From Sphingobacterium thalpophilum (GTDB taxonomy: Bacteria; Bacteroidota; Bacteroidia; Sphingobacteriales; Sphingobacteriaceae), in the NCBI RefSeq assembly GCF_901482695.1, contig NZ_LR590484.1:744001-808000 (forward strand): a DNA stretch of 64,000 bases, given 5' to 3'. The notes under the pieces are model-generated. The model had not been told where the DNA came from and made no database searches. It saw only the letters and a program-made list of their open reading frames with translations. Position 1 is the first letter of the stretch. Each line of letters begins with the position of its first letter. The translations under genes were made by a program, and so were the position numbers. Below are positions 43,324-53,036 of this stretch, in pieces.

Positions 43324-44595
43324 TTATTTATATAACGGAAACTGCGCCATCATCGCTTTTACCTTACCATGGATTTTATCCAATGCAGCGTCATCCGAAG
43401 CATTTTTCAGTGCTTCATCAATCAGCTCACCGATCTGAACAATTTCATTTTCTTTGATACCGCGTGTTGTAATCGCAGCCGTACCAAAACGAACACCTGA
43501 GGTCACGAACGGTGAACGTGTATCGAAAGGTACCATATTCTTGTTGGTGGTGATACCCGCTTTACCCAACACCGCTTCTGCTTCTTTACCTGAAATATCT
43601 TTGTTCCGCAAATCGACTAGCATCAGGTGATTGTCAGTACCACCAGAGATAATTTTATAATCTCTGTCTACGAAAAACTTCGCTAAAGCCGCGGCATTTT
43701 TCTTCACCTGAACAATATACTCCATATAGTCGTCCGATAGCGCTTCGCCATAAGCAATAGCTTTTGCAGCGATGGTATGCTCCAGAGGTCCGCCCTGAGT
43801 ACCTGGGAAAACCGCTAAATCCAGCAATTGGGTCATTGTGCGGATTTCACCTTTTGGTGTTTTGATGCCCCATGGGTTTTCGAAGTCCTTACCGACCATG
43901 ATCATACCACCACGTGGACCGCGCAACGTTTTGTGCGTGGTGGTCGTGACGATGTGACAATGCGGAAGCGGATCGTTCAATAAGCCACGCGCGATCAAAC
44001 CCGCAGGGTGAGAAATATCTGCCATTAAGATCGCACCGACCTCATCGGCAACTTTACGGATGCGCGCATAGTCCCAGTCACGCGAATAAGCCGAAGCACC
44101 ACAAATGATCATTTTCGGTTTTTCACGAAGGGCAGTTTCTTCCAGCTGCTCGTAATCGATCAAACCTGTATCTTCTTTTACACCATAAAATAATGGCTGG
44201 TAGATCTTCCCGGAAAGATTTGCGGGAGAACCATGTGTCAGGTGACCTCCATGAGATAGATCAAGGCCCAGGATTTTATCGCCCGGTTTGATAGTCGCCA
44301 AAAATACAGCAGCATTCGCCTGAGCGCCAGAGTGAGGCTGCACGTTTACCCATTCAGCGCCGAAAAGCTGTTTTGCACGGTCGATCGCAATACTCTCAAT
44401 CTCATCCACAACTTCACAGCCACCATAATAGCGCTTTCCTGGCAGGCCTTCTGCATATTTATTTGTCAACACTGAACCAGCAGCTTCCATCACTTGCTTT
44501 GACACAAAGTTTTCAGAAGCAATTAATTCAATACCCTCCTCTTGGCGTTTCAGCTCATCAGCTATCAAATTAAAAATGGCTTGATCTCTTTCCAT
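43324..44595 (-). CDS. glyA: Serine hydroxymethyltransferase
   Basis: This 423-residue PLP enzyme interconverts serine and glycine with tetrahydrofolate, the main source of one-carbon units. The PLP lysine is Lys222 in [14 protein letters not shown]. Other landmarks: [22 protein letters not shown], and [10 protein letters not shown] near the C-terminus. It stands alone with a good promoter (44643-44677) and terminator. Confidence 0.97.
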   Translation of the reverse strand: MERDQAIFNLIADELKRQEEGIELIASENFVSKQVMEAAGSVLTNKYAEGLPGKRYYGGCEVVDEIESIAIDRAKQLFGAEWVNVQPHSGAQANAAVFLATIKPGDKILGLDLSHGGHLTHGSPANLSGKIYQPLFYGVKEDTGLIDYEQLEETALREKPKMIICGASAYSRDWDYARIRKVADEVGAILMADISHPAGLIARGLLNDPLPHCHIVTTTTHKTLRGPRGGMIMVGKDFENPWGIKTPKGEIRTMTQLLDLAVFPGTQGGPLEHTIAAKAIAYGEALSDDYMEYIVQVKKNAAALAKFFVDRDYKIISGGTDNHLMLVDLRNKDISGKEAEAVLGKAGITTNKNMVPFDTRSPFVTSGVRFGTAAITTRGIKENEIVQIGELIDEALKNASDDAALDKIHGKVKAMMAQFPLYK

Positions 44596-44642
44596 TGTTT
44601 TTAAATGTTGTAAAGTAAATTTTGTATTTTATTTTAATGCCT

Positions 44643-44677
44643 CAAAGATAGCATATTCCATAAAGAATATCGACAAA
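44643..44677 (-). promoter_or_regulatory. Bacteroidota-type promoter for glyA
   Basis: On the minus strand TTTG (44677-44674) is followed after 23 bases by TATCTTTG (44650-44643), a full match to TTTG-N~20-TAnnTTTG. The expected transcript start is about 40 bases before the ATG. Confidence 0.65.
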
Positions 44678-44847
44678 AACCCATATTTTATTAAATGTTC
44701 TCAATGAAAACCCCCATATTGATGCGAATCGGCTAATCAGCTGTATATCTCCCGGAAAATATAGCAACAGCTTCATGAACAGGGTTAGAACGAATGTTTT
44801 GAAAATGTCAAAAAATTCTTATACAACCAATTGCCATAAAAAATATG

Positions 44848-44855
44848 TATTTTTG
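44848..44855 (+). promoter_or_regulatory. -7 element TATTTTTG upstream of the IscA-like gene
   Basis: This is an exact TAnnTTTG match. It overlaps an in-frame ATG at 44845, so the real start must be downstream (44875 or 44884). Confidence 0.45.
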
Positions 44856-44883
44856 TTATGAATTGGCTAAAACAATGATCAAG

Positions 44884-45234
44884 ATGAGTACAGAACAGAC
44901 AGCAATTGCTCCGATCTCCTTAACGCCGGGCGCAATCAAGGAACTCCATAAATTAAAGGATCAACAAGAAATTTCTGATGATTTTGGCCTACGTGTGGGC
45001 GTAGAAGGCGGTGGTTGCTCCGGCATGAATTATGTTCTTGGCTTTGACCAGAAAAAAGACGGAGACAACGAGTATGAGATCGAAGGTATTCGAATCTTCA
45101 TGAATAAAGCTCATGGCTTATATTTAGCGGGCATGGAAATTGATTTCAGATCAGGACTCGACGCGAGAGGATTTACATTTAACAACCCCAACGCGACAAG
45201 TACCTGCGGCTGTGGAAGCAGCTTTTCTGCCTAA
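44884..45234 (+). CDS. HesB/IscA-family iron-sulfur cluster assembly protein
   Basis: The product has 116 residues from the ATG at 44884 (MSTEQT); ATGs at 44845 and 44875 are in frame, but 44845 lies in the promoter. The three conserved cysteines are present: GGCSGM and the C-terminal CGCG (STCGCGSSF). They bind iron or a cluster for transfer. Isolated from isc/suf genes, so it is probably an A-type carrier (ErpA-like) rather than part of a suf operon. Followed by a terminator. Confidence 0.93.
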   Translation: MSTEQTAIAPISLTPGAIKELHKLKDQQEISDDFGLRVGVEGGGCSGMNYVLGFDQKKDGDNEYEIEGIRIFMNKAHGLYLAGMEIDFRSGLDARGFTFNNPNATSTCGCGSSFSA

Positions 45235-45260
45235 ATAAGACGTATACCGTTTCAACAAAT

Positions 45261-45290
45261 AAGAGGCCGCACTTAGCGGTCTTTTTTTTT
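45261..45290 (+). terminator. Intrinsic terminator after the IscA-like gene
   Basis: AGGCCGC (45264-45270) pairs with GCGGTCT (45276-45282), extended by A-T pairs, one G-T, and followed by a run of nine T. Confidence 0.8.
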
Positions 45291-45451
45291 GCAAACATTA
45301 GCTGTTTTGATCCTTCACATAATTCATAGCCTTCATTCGAAAAATGATCTTCACTGCCATTTAATGATATTAGCGCAACAAAGGCCTCTTTCTTTTTCCA
45401 TCATAAATCACTAAATTAGCGACCTTTAGAAAAGAAGCATACAAGAGTCTG

Positions 45452-48400
45452 ATGTACAAAGAATATAAGCAGTTAAATTTGCCAGAAATCGGCAAAGAGA
45501 TTTTGACCCGTTGGGAACAGGAAAAAATATTCGAAAAAAGTATCCATAATCGCCCCGAAAGCAAATCCTATACATTTTATGAAGGCCCGCCTTCTGCAAA
45601 TGGAATGCCGGGCATCCACCACGTGATGGCGCGTACCATCAAAGATATTTTCTGTCGTTACAAAACATTGAAAGGCTACCAGGTAAAACGCAAGGGAGGT
45701 TGGGATACCCATGGTCTACCGATTGAGCTGGCTGTGGAAAAGGCTCTCGGCATTACCAAGGAAGATATCGGCAAAAAGATTACAGTAGAAGAATATAACA
45801 GTGCCTGCCGCAAGGAAGTCATGAAATATACAGATGTATGGAATGACCTGACCACAAAAATGGGTTACTGGGTCGATCTTGAGCATCCGTATATCACTTA
45901 TAAAAATGAGTATATCGAAACCTTGTGGTATCTGCTAAAAGAACTGTATAAAAAAGGGCTTTTGTACAAGGGCTATACTATTCAGCCGTATTCGCCTGCT
46001 GCCGGCACCGGCTTAAGTTCTCATGAACTTAACCAACCGGGTACTTACAAAGACGTCAAAGACACGACGATCGTTGCGGAATTTAGACTGATCAAGTCGC
46101 AGCTCCATCCAGCGATCGGAAAGTTGGTCGATGATGAAGACGAGGATGTCGCATTCATCGCCTGGACAACCACCCCATGGACCCTGCCTTCTAATACGGC
46201 ACTGGTCGTAGGCAAGAAAATAAACTACGTAAAAGTCAGGACCTTCAATAAGTATACCGGAGCACCTGTATCCGTGATATTGGCAAAGGATCTTATCAGC
46301 AAACATTTTAAAGCCGAAGGCGAAAATGCGTCCTTCCAGGACTATAAACTGGGCGACAAAATCATCCCCTGGGAAGTAGCCGCTGAGTTTGTTGGTGAAG
46401 AACTAGTCGGTTTGCGTTACGAACAATTGCTGCCATACATTACCAATGAAGATCTGCAAAAAAATGCGTTCCGTGTCATTCCGGGGGATTTTGTGACCAC
46501 CGAAGACGGAACAGGTATCGTTCACGCGGCACCTACTTATGGTGCTGATGACTTTAGAGTAGCCAAAGAACATGGTGTACCGGGGATTTTGGTGAAAGAC
46601 GAAAATGGTAAAGATGTCCCAACCGTAGACCGTACCGGCCGTTTTGTGAAGGAAATTACCGACTTTGCAGGACGCTTTGTCAAAGAAGAATATTACAGTG
46701 CAGAAGAGCGCGCAAAGGAGGATTTTAAACCCACCGATGTCCTTATTTCGATCAAGCTGAAGGAAGACAACAAGGCTTTTGATGTGAAGAAATATGAACA
46801 CACATACCCACATTGCTGGCGTACCGACAAGCCTGTACTTTATTATCCGTTAGATAGCTGGTTTATCCGTACGACCGCCGTAAAAGAAGATCTGGTGGCA
46901 TTAAATAAAACGATCAACTGGAAGCCTGAAGCTACAGGGACCGGCCGTTTTGGCAATTGGCTGGAAAACCTGGTGGACTGGAACCTCTCCCGCTCGCGTT
47001 ATTGGGGGACTCCGTTGCCGATCTGGCGTTCGGAAGACGAAAATGAAGAAATCTGTGTCGGTTCACTGCCCGAGCTTAGATCGCTATTAGAAGCTTCCCT
47101 GACTTCGGATGTGTTATCGGAGGAAGAGAAAGCAAAAAATAAAGCATATCTGGATAAGTTCGATACCGAACATCTGGATCTGCACCGCCCTTATGTTGAC
47201 GATATTATTCTGGTTTCGGATGCTGGCCAAAAATTATTCCGCGAACCGGATCTAATTGACGTTTGGTTTGATTCAGGCGCAATGCCGTATGCGCAATGGG
47301 GTCTGGATCACGAGAAACTGGCCAAAGGCGAGGAGTTTCCTTTTAAAGCAGGATTTGACCACGCTTATCCAGCAGATTTTATCGCTGAGGGAGTTGACCA
47401 GACACGTGGTTGGTTTTTTACCCTCCACGCGATATCGACCATGATGTACAAATCGGTTTCTTTCAAAAACGTTGTTTCCAATGGTCTGGTGCTCGACAAG
47501 AATGGCAACAAAATGTCCAAACGTCTGGGGAATGGCGTAGATCCATTTGCAACGATCGATCAGTATAGTGCGGATGCAACGCGCTGGTATATGATCAGCA
47601 ATGCTGCACCATGGGATAATTTGAAGTTCAACATGGAAGGCCTGGACGAAGTGCGCCGTAAGTTTTTCGGTACCTTATATAATACATATGCATTTTTCGC
47701 ACTCTATGCCAACATCGATAAATTCGCTTACACCGAACCAGATATTGCCTTAGAGAATCGTCCCGAGATCGACCGCTGGATTATCTCCTTATTAAATTCA
47801 CTAACCAAAGAGGTGGATGAATACCTCGCGGACTACGAGCCTACCAAAGCTGCCAGGGCGATCCAGAATTTTGTTGACGAACATCTAAGCAACTGGTATG
47901 TTCGTCTCTGCCGCCGTCGTTTCTGGAAAGGCGAATATAGCGAAGATAAAATCTCTGCATACCAGACGCTTTATACCTGTCTTGATACCATCGCGAAGTT
48001 GATGTCACCGATATCACCATTCTTTTCTGACAGGCTATTTTTGGATCTAAATGCAGCGACAGGCAAAGAGCAGGTCGAATCTGTTCACCTATCCAACTTC
48101 CCAGTATACAACGAAGCTTTAGTAGACAAGGATCTCGAAGAACGCATGGCGCTGGCCCAGGACATTTCGTCCCTGACATTGTCTTTACGGAAGAAAACAT
48201 CAATCAATGTACGTCAGCCGTTAAACAAAATTCTTGTTCCGGTCCTCGACAGTGCCTTTCAGGAGAAAGTTGAAAAAGTAAAAGATTTGATACTTTCTGA
48301 AACAAATATTAAAGATATCGAGTTTATTTCCGACACCACAGGTATCATTAAGAAAAAAATAAAACCGAATTTTAAAGCTCTTGGCGCGAAAGTTGGTAAG

Positions 48401-48865
48401 GATATGAAGTTAGTCTCTTCATCTATCCAATCGTTGACGGCAGATCAAATAAGCACATTGGAATCAACTGGCGAGTTAGCTTTAGCGGACACGCCGTATA
48501 CGATCTTATTGAGCGATGTAGAAATCATAGCAGAAGATGTGGAAGGATGGCAGGTAGCAAACTTGGGTAAGTTGACCGTAGCATTAGATATTCATATCAC
48601 CGAAGAATTGAAGAAAGAAGGTTTATCGCGTGAGCTGATCAACCGCCTGCAAAATCTGAGGAAAGAAAAAGGGTTTGAAGTCACAGATAGAATTCATGTA
48701 AAGTTAACAATGGTGCCCGAAGTGACAGATGCAGCCAACGAAAATTTATCGTATATTTGCACCGAAATTCTAGCCGATACATTGGTATTTGAAGATTCAC
48801 TAACTGAAGGAGAGACCATCGAAATCGATGGCAAAGAACTTAAGGCATTAATCCAAAAAAATTAA
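45452..48865 (+). CDS. ileS: Isoleucyl-tRNA synthetase
   Basis: This 1137-residue class I synthetase charges tRNA-Ile. The first signature is GPPSANGMPGIHHVMART (about 45-62), where the usual HxGH reads GIHH; the KMSKR loop is intact (NKMSKRLGN). The editing domain lies at about 200-420. The long C-terminal part, with no visible Cys4 zinc site, points to the eukaryote-like type 2 IleRS, a type less sensitive to mupirocin. That last point is family knowledge, not measured. Followed three bases later by the DksA-like gene. Confidence 0.97.
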   Translation: MYKEYKQLNLPEIGKEILTRWEQEKIFEKSIHNRPESKSYTFYEGPPSANGMPGIHHVMARTIKDIFCRYKTLKGYQVKRKGGWDTHGLPIELAVEKALGITKEDIGKKITVEEYNSACRKEVMKYTDVWNDLTTKMGYWVDLEHPYITYKNEYIETLWYLLKELYKKGLLYKGYTIQPYSPAAGTGLSSHELNQPGTYKDVKDTTIVAEFRLIKSQLHPAIGKLVDDEDEDVAFIAWTTTPWTLPSNTALVVGKKINYVKVRTFNKYTGAPVSVILAKDLISKHFKAEGENASFQDYKLGDKIIPWEVAAEFVGEELVGLRYEQLLPYITNEDLQKNAFRVIPGDFVTTEDGTGIVHAAPTYGADDFRVAKEHGVPGILVKDENGKDVPTVDRTGRFVKEITDFAGRFVKEEYYSAEERAKEDFKPTDVLISIKLKEDNKAFDVKKYEHTYPHCWRTDKPVLYYPLDSWFIRTTAVKEDLVALNKTINWKPEATGTGRFGNWLENLVDWNLSRSRYWGTPLPIWRSEDENEEICVGSLPELRSLLEASLTSDVLSEEEKAKNKAYLDKFDTEHLDLHRPYVDDIILVSDAGQKLFREPDLIDVWFDSGAMPYAQWGLDHEKLAKGEEFPFKAGFDHAYPADFIAEGVDQTRGWFFTLHAISTMMYKSVSFKNVVSNGLVLDKNGNKMSKRLGNGVDPFATIDQYSADATRWYMISNAAPWDNLKFNMEGLDEVRRKFFGTLYNTYAFFALYANIDKFAYTEPDIALENRPEIDRWIISLLNSLTKEVDEYLADYEPTKAARAIQNFVDEHLSNWYVRLCRRRFWKGEYSEDKISAYQTLYTCLDTIAKLMSPISPFFSDRLFLDLNAATGKEQVESVHLSNFPVYNEALVDKDLEERMALAQDISSLTLSLRKKTSINVRQPLNKILVPVLDSAFQEKVEKVKDLILSETNIKDIEFISDTTGIIKKKIKPNFKALGAKVGKDMKLVSSSIQSLTADQISTLESTGELALADTPYTILLSDVEIIAEDVEGWQVANLGKLTVALDIHITEELKKEGLSRELINRLQNLRKEKGFEVTDRIHVKLTMVPEVTDAANENLSYICTEILADTLVFEDSLTEGETIEIDGKELKALIQKN

Positions 48866-48868
48866 ATT

Positions 48869-49255
48869 ATGGCAAACAACAACGAGAAAACACGCTATAG
48901 CGATTCAGAATTACAAGAATTTAAAGAGATTATCTTGGACAAGCTTAGAATAGCAAAAGAAGAGCTTTCCTCGTTGACCGCAACGCTCAACAACAGCAAT
49001 GCGAATGGCACAGACGATACCGCAGGTACTTACAAAACGTTGGAAGACGGGTCCGCAACCTTGGAAAAAGAACAGACCAATCAGCTGGCTGCACGTCAGA
49101 AGAAGTTTATTGACAACCTTGAGGCGGCATTGGTACGCATCGAGAACAAGACTTATGGTATCTGCAGAGAAACAGGAAAACTGATTCAAAAAGAGCGTTT
49201 AAAAGCTGTTCCACACACAACGTTGAGCATCGAAGCGAAAAACAAACAATATTAA
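48869..49255 (+). CDS. TraR/DksA-family protein with degenerate zinc finger
   Basis: The product has 128 residues: a helical coiled-coil-like N-terminal part (about 10-95), then the DksA-type C-terminus YGICRETGKLIQKERLKAVPHTTLSIE. Only one Cys remains of the four that bind zinc in classical DksA (the second of the first pair is a Thr-Gly region and the last pair is Leu-Ser). Similar degenerate forms are common in Bacteroidota. It could bind RNA polymerase like DksA, but this is inference. Cotranscribed with ileS. Confidence 0.9.
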   Translation: MANNNEKTRYSDSELQEFKEIILDKLRIAKEELSSLTATLNNSNANGTDDTAGTYKTLEDGSATLEKEQTNQLAARQKKFIDNLEAALVRIENKTYGICRETGKLIQKERLKAVPHTTLSIEAKNKQY

Positions 49256-49270
49256 TTTGATAAAAATCAT

Positions 49271-49300
49271 ATGGTCTTTGCTTAGGCAAAGACCATTTTT
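49271..49300 (+). terminator. Intrinsic terminator between the DksA-like gene and lspA
   Basis: ATGGTCTTTGC (49271-49281) pairs perfectly with GCAAAGACCAT (49286-49296), followed by a T-run. Confidence 0.85.
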
Positions 49301-49308
49301 ATAACACA

Positions 49309-49959
49309 ATGAAGGGTTATACGAAACCAGTCGCACTGATTGTCGCGATTCTTTTAATCGACCAGCTGTCAAAAATATGGGTCAAACTCTCAATGACAAT
49401 TGGGCAGAGCCATCATATTCTGGGCAAATTCTTCCAGATCCATTTCATTGAGAACAATGGGATGGCCTATGGAATGGAATTTGGAGGTGACTATGGAAAA
49501 CTTTTTCTAACCGTATTCCGGATATTAGCCGTAGCCGGTATCGGATATGGACTGCACTATATGATCAAGAATAAGTATAACCGCGGCTTTATCTTAAATG
49601 TCGCGCTCATTCTTGCTGGCGCTTTGGGCAACATTATCGATTCGGCTTTCTATGGGGTCATTTTTAGTGAAAGTACCTGGTACGATAAAGCCACCTTGTT
49701 CCCAGCCGGAGGTGGTTATTCCTCCTTTCTTCATGGAAAGGTTGTGGATATGCTTTACTTTCCACTAATTGAAGGTACCTTCCCGACATGGGTTCCTTTC
49801 TGGGGCGGCGAAGAGTTTCTGTTCTTTAGGCCAGTGTTTAACGTGGCAGATTCCGCTATATCGGTAGGCGTAGTGCTGATCCTTTTGTTCCAAAAGCGGT
49901 ATTTCAAAACAGAAAAAGAAGAGAAACCAAGTATTCATAGTGAAATCGTCGAAGATTAA
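49309..49959 (+). CDS. lspA: Lipoprotein signal peptidase (signal peptidase II)
   Basis: This 216-residue inner-membrane aspartic protease removes lipoprotein signal peptides after lipidation. The catalytic aspartates are in GNIIDSAFYG (Asp111) and FNVADSAISVG (Asp181). IDQLSKIWVK at 17-26 is the usual first segment. The loop between the two aspartates (about 115-175) is some 50 residues longer than in E. coli LspA, a trait of Bacteroidota. Many likely substrates (lipoproteins at 14583, 28964, 35858) are in this window. Confidence 0.96.
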   Translation: MKGYTKPVALIVAILLIDQLSKIWVKLSMTIGQSHHILGKFFQIHFIENNGMAYGMEFGGDYGKLFLTVFRILAVAGIGYGLHYMIKNKYNRGFILNVALILAGALGNIIDSAFYGVIFSESTWYDKATLFPAGGGYSSFLHGKVVDMLYFPLIEGTFPTWVPFWGGEEFLFFRPVFNVADSAISVGVVLILLFQKRYFKTEKEEKPSIHSEIVED

Positions 49960-49974
49960 CGATTACGATCTTAT

Positions 49975-50008
49975 AAAAGCCTTGTTAATCTCAAGGCTTT
50001 TCTTTTTT
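49975..50008 (+). terminator. Intrinsic terminator after lspA
   Basis: AAAAGCCTTG (49975-49984) pairs with CAAGGCTTTT (49992-50001) and is followed by CTTTTTTC. Confidence 0.8.
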
Positions 50009-50084
50009 CTTACGTAATGTAGTACACAGGCTCGGTCGCAGGCGTACAAGTGCAAGTCTATCTACTAAATATCAAATCAAAAAA

Positions 50085-51029
50085 ATGAAAAACATAAGTA
50101 TGTTCCTAAGCATCTGCTGCTTTATCCTATTCAAGTCGGTGCATGCACAGCAGATTGAAATCCCGAATTTAAAAAAGCATATTTATTACCTGGCCGATGA
50201 TAAGATGAAAGGCAGGGGTACAGGTAGCAAAGAGGTATTTAAAGCAGCAGATTATATTGAAAAGGAATTTAAGAAATATAAATTGCAGCCAAGAGGAGAA
50301 AAAGGTTACCGCCAGTCTTTCAAAGCGAAGGTTTGGAAGGTGAAAGTCGCGGACAGCATCCGCAATGCCGATAATATTATTGGCTATCTTGACAATGGAG
50401 CCGAGCTGACAATTGTTGTAGGTGCGCATTATGACCATTTGGGCATGGGTGGTCAAGGCAGTTCGAAAGATTCTCTAGGTGTAGGAAAAATACATAACGG
50501 CGCTGATGATAACGCTTCAGGTACAGCAGGTTTGCTAGAACTAGCCCGTTATTTTAGCAGCAATAATGTAAAGGAACCTTATAATCTATTGTTTATCGCA
50601 TTCGGGGCTGAAGAACTGGGTTTGGTCGGGTCTAAATACTTTACCGAACACCCTACCCTTCCGCTGGAAAAAATCACAGCAATGCTCAATATGGATATGA
50701 TCGGGCGGTACAATCCCGCCAATGGCCTTGCTGTCATCGGCTATGGCACGAGCAGCCAATGGCCGACCATATTCAATGATATTCAGGCGCCGATTAAATT
50801 CAATCTAAGCAAAGATGGTAATGGTGGTTCGGACCAAACTTCTTTTTACAAAAAGAATATCCCGGTTTTATTTTTCCACACCGGAGGCCACCCCGACTAT
50901 CATATGCCGACGGATGACGCGGAAAAGATTGATTATGAAGCATTAAAGGCCATTCTCGATCTGGAAAAGGATGTGATTAACAATATCATGAAACAATCCG
51001 CCAAAATGGATTTTATCTGGACCAACTAA
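50085..51029 (+). CDS. M28-family zinc peptidase, short form
   Basis: The product has 314 residues with a signal peptide cut after about residue 21 (VHAQ). The M28 catalytic domain has VVGAHYDHLG, GADDNASGT, GAEELGLVGS, NMDMIGR and DYHMPTD, i.e. all expected zinc ligands and the catalytic Glu. It lacks the protease-associated insert of the 23142 protein. Exported, probably periplasmic aminopeptidase. The SDR gene starts 10 bases after it, suggesting one transcript of three genes (to 52493). Confidence 0.92.
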   Translation: MKNISMFLSICCFILFKSVHAQQIEIPNLKKHIYYLADDKMKGRGTGSKEVFKAADYIEKEFKKYKLQPRGEKGYRQSFKAKVWKVKVADSIRNADNIIGYLDNGAELTIVVGAHYDHLGMGGQGSSKDSLGVGKIHNGADDNASGTAGLLELARYFSSNNVKEPYNLLFIAFGAEELGLVGSKYFTEHPTLPLEKITAMLNMDMIGRYNPANGLAVIGYGTSSQWPTIFNDIQAPIKFNLSKDGNGGSDQTSFYKKNIPVLFFHTGGHPDYHMPTDDAEKIDYEALKAILDLEKDVINNIMKQSAKMDFIWTN

Positions 51030-51039
51030 AGCAACTTGT

Positions 51040-51954
51040 ATGAAAAAGATTCTCGTTACCGGTTCCAATGGATTCTTGGGCCAGAAGGTGGTAGATCTAC
51101 TGTCCAAAGCCCCTCAATATGAAGTGGTCGCTATTTCAAAAAGTGCCAATAGGAACCCCAACCAGGATGGCTATGATTTCAGCCAGGTTGATTTATTAGA
51201 TAAAGACAGCGTGGATCACTTTTTATCGGCCCATGTTTTTGATGCTATCATCCATACGGCTGCTATGACCAGTGTAGAAGCTTGCGAAGCTGACAAAACA
51301 GCCTGTCAGCGGCTTAATGTGGATCTGGTTGAGACCTTGGCCAGCTATTGCGCAAAAAATAATACGCAGCTGATCCATCTTTCGACGGACTTTGTATTTG
51401 ATGGTAGGAAGGGTAGCCTTTACATAGAAGATGATATTCCCAATCCGCAAAGTGAATACGGAAAAAGTAAATATGCTTCTGAGCAAATCTTATTAATGAC
51501 ACATTGCCGTTTTGCCATCCTGCGCACCATTTTGGTATACGGTATCAATGCCGATCCCAATCGTTCCAATTTATTGTTGTGGGCCAAAGGTAAATTATCT
51601 CAGGGGGAGGCTATAAAAGTAGTAAACGATCAATGGAGAATGCCTACTTTTGTAGATGATCTGGCCTACGCCTGTCAGCTGGCCATCGAAAGAAAGGCAC
51701 AGGGAATTTTTCATATTTCAGGTTCCGAGCTGATGTCCATAAGCGAGGCCGTGTATCGGATCGCAGATTATTGGAAGCTGGATACGACATTGATCTCAGA
51801 AATCAGTGCGGCGAGTATCGGGCAAGCCGATAACAGACCTCGTCAGACGGGATTTGATGGCAATAAATCCAAAGAAGAATTGGGCTATGTTCCAACTCCT
51901 TTTCGTAAATCTTTAGAGATAATTGACAAACAGTACAACGAATATAGAAGATAA
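51040..51954 (+). CDS. SDR-family reductase, RmlD-like
   Basis: This 304-residue extended short-chain dehydrogenase has the NAD(P)-binding GxxGxxG as TGSNGFLGQ (7-15) and the catalytic YxxxK in SEYGKSKYASE. The overall look (LIHLSTDFVFDG, FHISGSE) is that of dTDP-4-dehydrorhamnose reductase-like enzymes, but no other rml gene is near, so a sugar-nucleotide role is only a guess. The stop codon overlaps the start of the thioesterase gene (TAATG). Confidence 0.85.
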   Translation: MKKILVTGSNGFLGQKVVDLLSKAPQYEVVAISKSANRNPNQDGYDFSQVDLLDKDSVDHFLSAHVFDAIIHTAAMTSVEACEADKTACQRLNVDLVETLASYCAKNNTQLIHLSTDFVFDGRKGSLYIEDDIPNPQSEYGKSKYASEQILLMTHCRFAILRTILVYGINADPNRSNLLLWAKGKLSQGEAIKVVNDQWRMPTFVDDLAYACQLAIERKAQGIFHISGSELMSISEAVYRIADYWKLDTTLISEISAASIGQADNRPRQTGFDGNKSKEELGYVPTPFRKSLEIIDKQYNEYRR

Positions 51955-52493
51955 TGGCAAAAACGATATTAGAGAAATTTGCGCGAGAGTCCTACACCGA
52001 GATGAACGAATTAGTCCTGCCAAATGATACCAATACGTTCGGCAATCTAATGGGAGGCCGTCTGCTCTACTGGATGGATATCTGCTCAGCCATTGCCGCG
52101 CAAAAGCATTGTAGCAATGTAGTGGTAACGGTTTCTGTGGACAATGTTTCTTTCAAGCGATCCATCAAACTGGGAGAGGTCGTGACCATCCAAGCTCAGG
52201 TAACACGCGCCTTTAACAGTTCATTGGAGGTCAGGATGGAAATCTTCGCTTCTAATTTACCCGAGGGCACACGGGTAAAAACCAATGAGGCCTACTATAC
52301 CTTTGTTGCGGTTGACGCCGATAATAATCCCAAAGCAGTGCCTGCCCTGGTTCCGGAGACGGAGTCAGAACTCAAAGCTTACGAAGACGCTCTTCAACGC
52401 AGGGAGCTGCGTTTAATTCTCGCCGGTAAACTTAAACCCGAGAATGCCAAAAAGTTAAAAGCGTTGGTCAGTTTATTCAGCCAAAAGAACTAG
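51954..52493 (+). CDS. Acyl-CoA thioesterase, hotdog fold
   Basis: The product has 179 residues. The YciA/ACOT-type block NELVLPNDTNTFGNLMGGRLLYWMD (about 16-40) holds the catalytic Asn and Gly-rich loop. VDNVSFKRSIKLGEVV and AYYTFVAVD follow. It hydrolyses acyl-CoA esters in the cytosol; chain-length preference is not deducible. Translationally coupled to the SDR gene. Confidence 0.92.
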   Translation: MAKTILEKFARESYTEMNELVLPNDTNTFGNLMGGRLLYWMDICSAIAAQKHCSNVVVTVSVDNVSFKRSIKLGEVVTIQAQVTRAFNSSLEVRMEIFASNLPEGTRVKTNEAYYTFVAVDADNNPKAVPALVPETESELKAYEDALQRRELRLILAGKLKPENAKKLKALVSLFSQKN

Positions 52494-52511
52494 CTTTTTA
52501 GTAATATAACA

Positions 52512-52555
52512 ATAAAAAGTAAGGGACAAATCAAGGTTTGTCCCTTACTTTTTAT
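52512..52555. terminator. Bidirectional terminator between thioesterase and EVE genes
   Basis: A 19-bp perfect stem (52512-52530 with 52537-52555), a 6-base loop, and A/T-runs at both ends. It serves the plus-strand thioesterase operon and the minus-strand operon ending at 52601. Confidence 0.9.
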
Positions 52556-52600
52556 ACGGCCAGCTCGTTGTGTAAAAGCTTTGCCTTATCGTTGTCGTAT

Positions 52601-53008
52601 CTATTGGTTGCCCAAAGCCAGGATCCTATCGAACTCTTCGGGCTTCAGCGTCATGACTGACAGCCGTCCCTGTCTGACCAAGGCAATATCCTGCAATTGC
52701 TCGTCCGCTTTGATCGCTTCCAGTGTCACGGGATTTTTTAGCGTTTCGACCGGAGCAAGATCAACAACAACCCAACGCTCATCGTCAGTGGTCGGATCCT
52801 GATAGAATTCCTTCACGACTTTAGCAACCCCAACCACCGCTTTTCCTTCGTTGCTGTGATAGAAAAGAACGAGATCCCCTTCTTTCATGGCCTTCAGGTT
52901 ATTTCGGGCCTGATAGTTCCGCACCCCATCCCAAAAGGTTTGCCCATCTTTATTGAACTGCTCCCAGCTATATTTAAAGGGCTCTGATTTTACCAAAAAA
53001 TATTGCAT
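52601..53008 (-). CDS. EVE-domain protein
   Basis: The product has 135 residues, a single EVE (PUA-like) domain: MQYFLVKSEPFKYSWEQF, then WDGVRNYQARNNLKAMKEGD and LVLFYHSN. EVE proteins bind modified bases in nucleic acids in other systems; there is no partner nuclease or modification gene here, so this stand-alone form is probably a housekeeping protein. It is the last gene of the minus-strand operon begun by the helicase. Confidence 0.92.
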   Translation of the reverse strand: MQYFLVKSEPFKYSWEQFNKDGQTFWDGVRNYQARNNLKAMKEGDLVLFYHSNEGKAVVGVAKVVKEFYQDPTTDDERWVVVDLAPVETLKNPVTLEAIKADEQLQDIALVRQGRLSVMTLKPEEFDRILALGNQ

Positions 53009-53036
53009 AATTCGGATTTCTTAAGATAGTTATCAC

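Noticed and set aside
52601..53008. EVE protein as part of a defence system
   Set aside because: It has no nuclease or modification partner and sits with housekeeping genes, so there is no evidence for defence.
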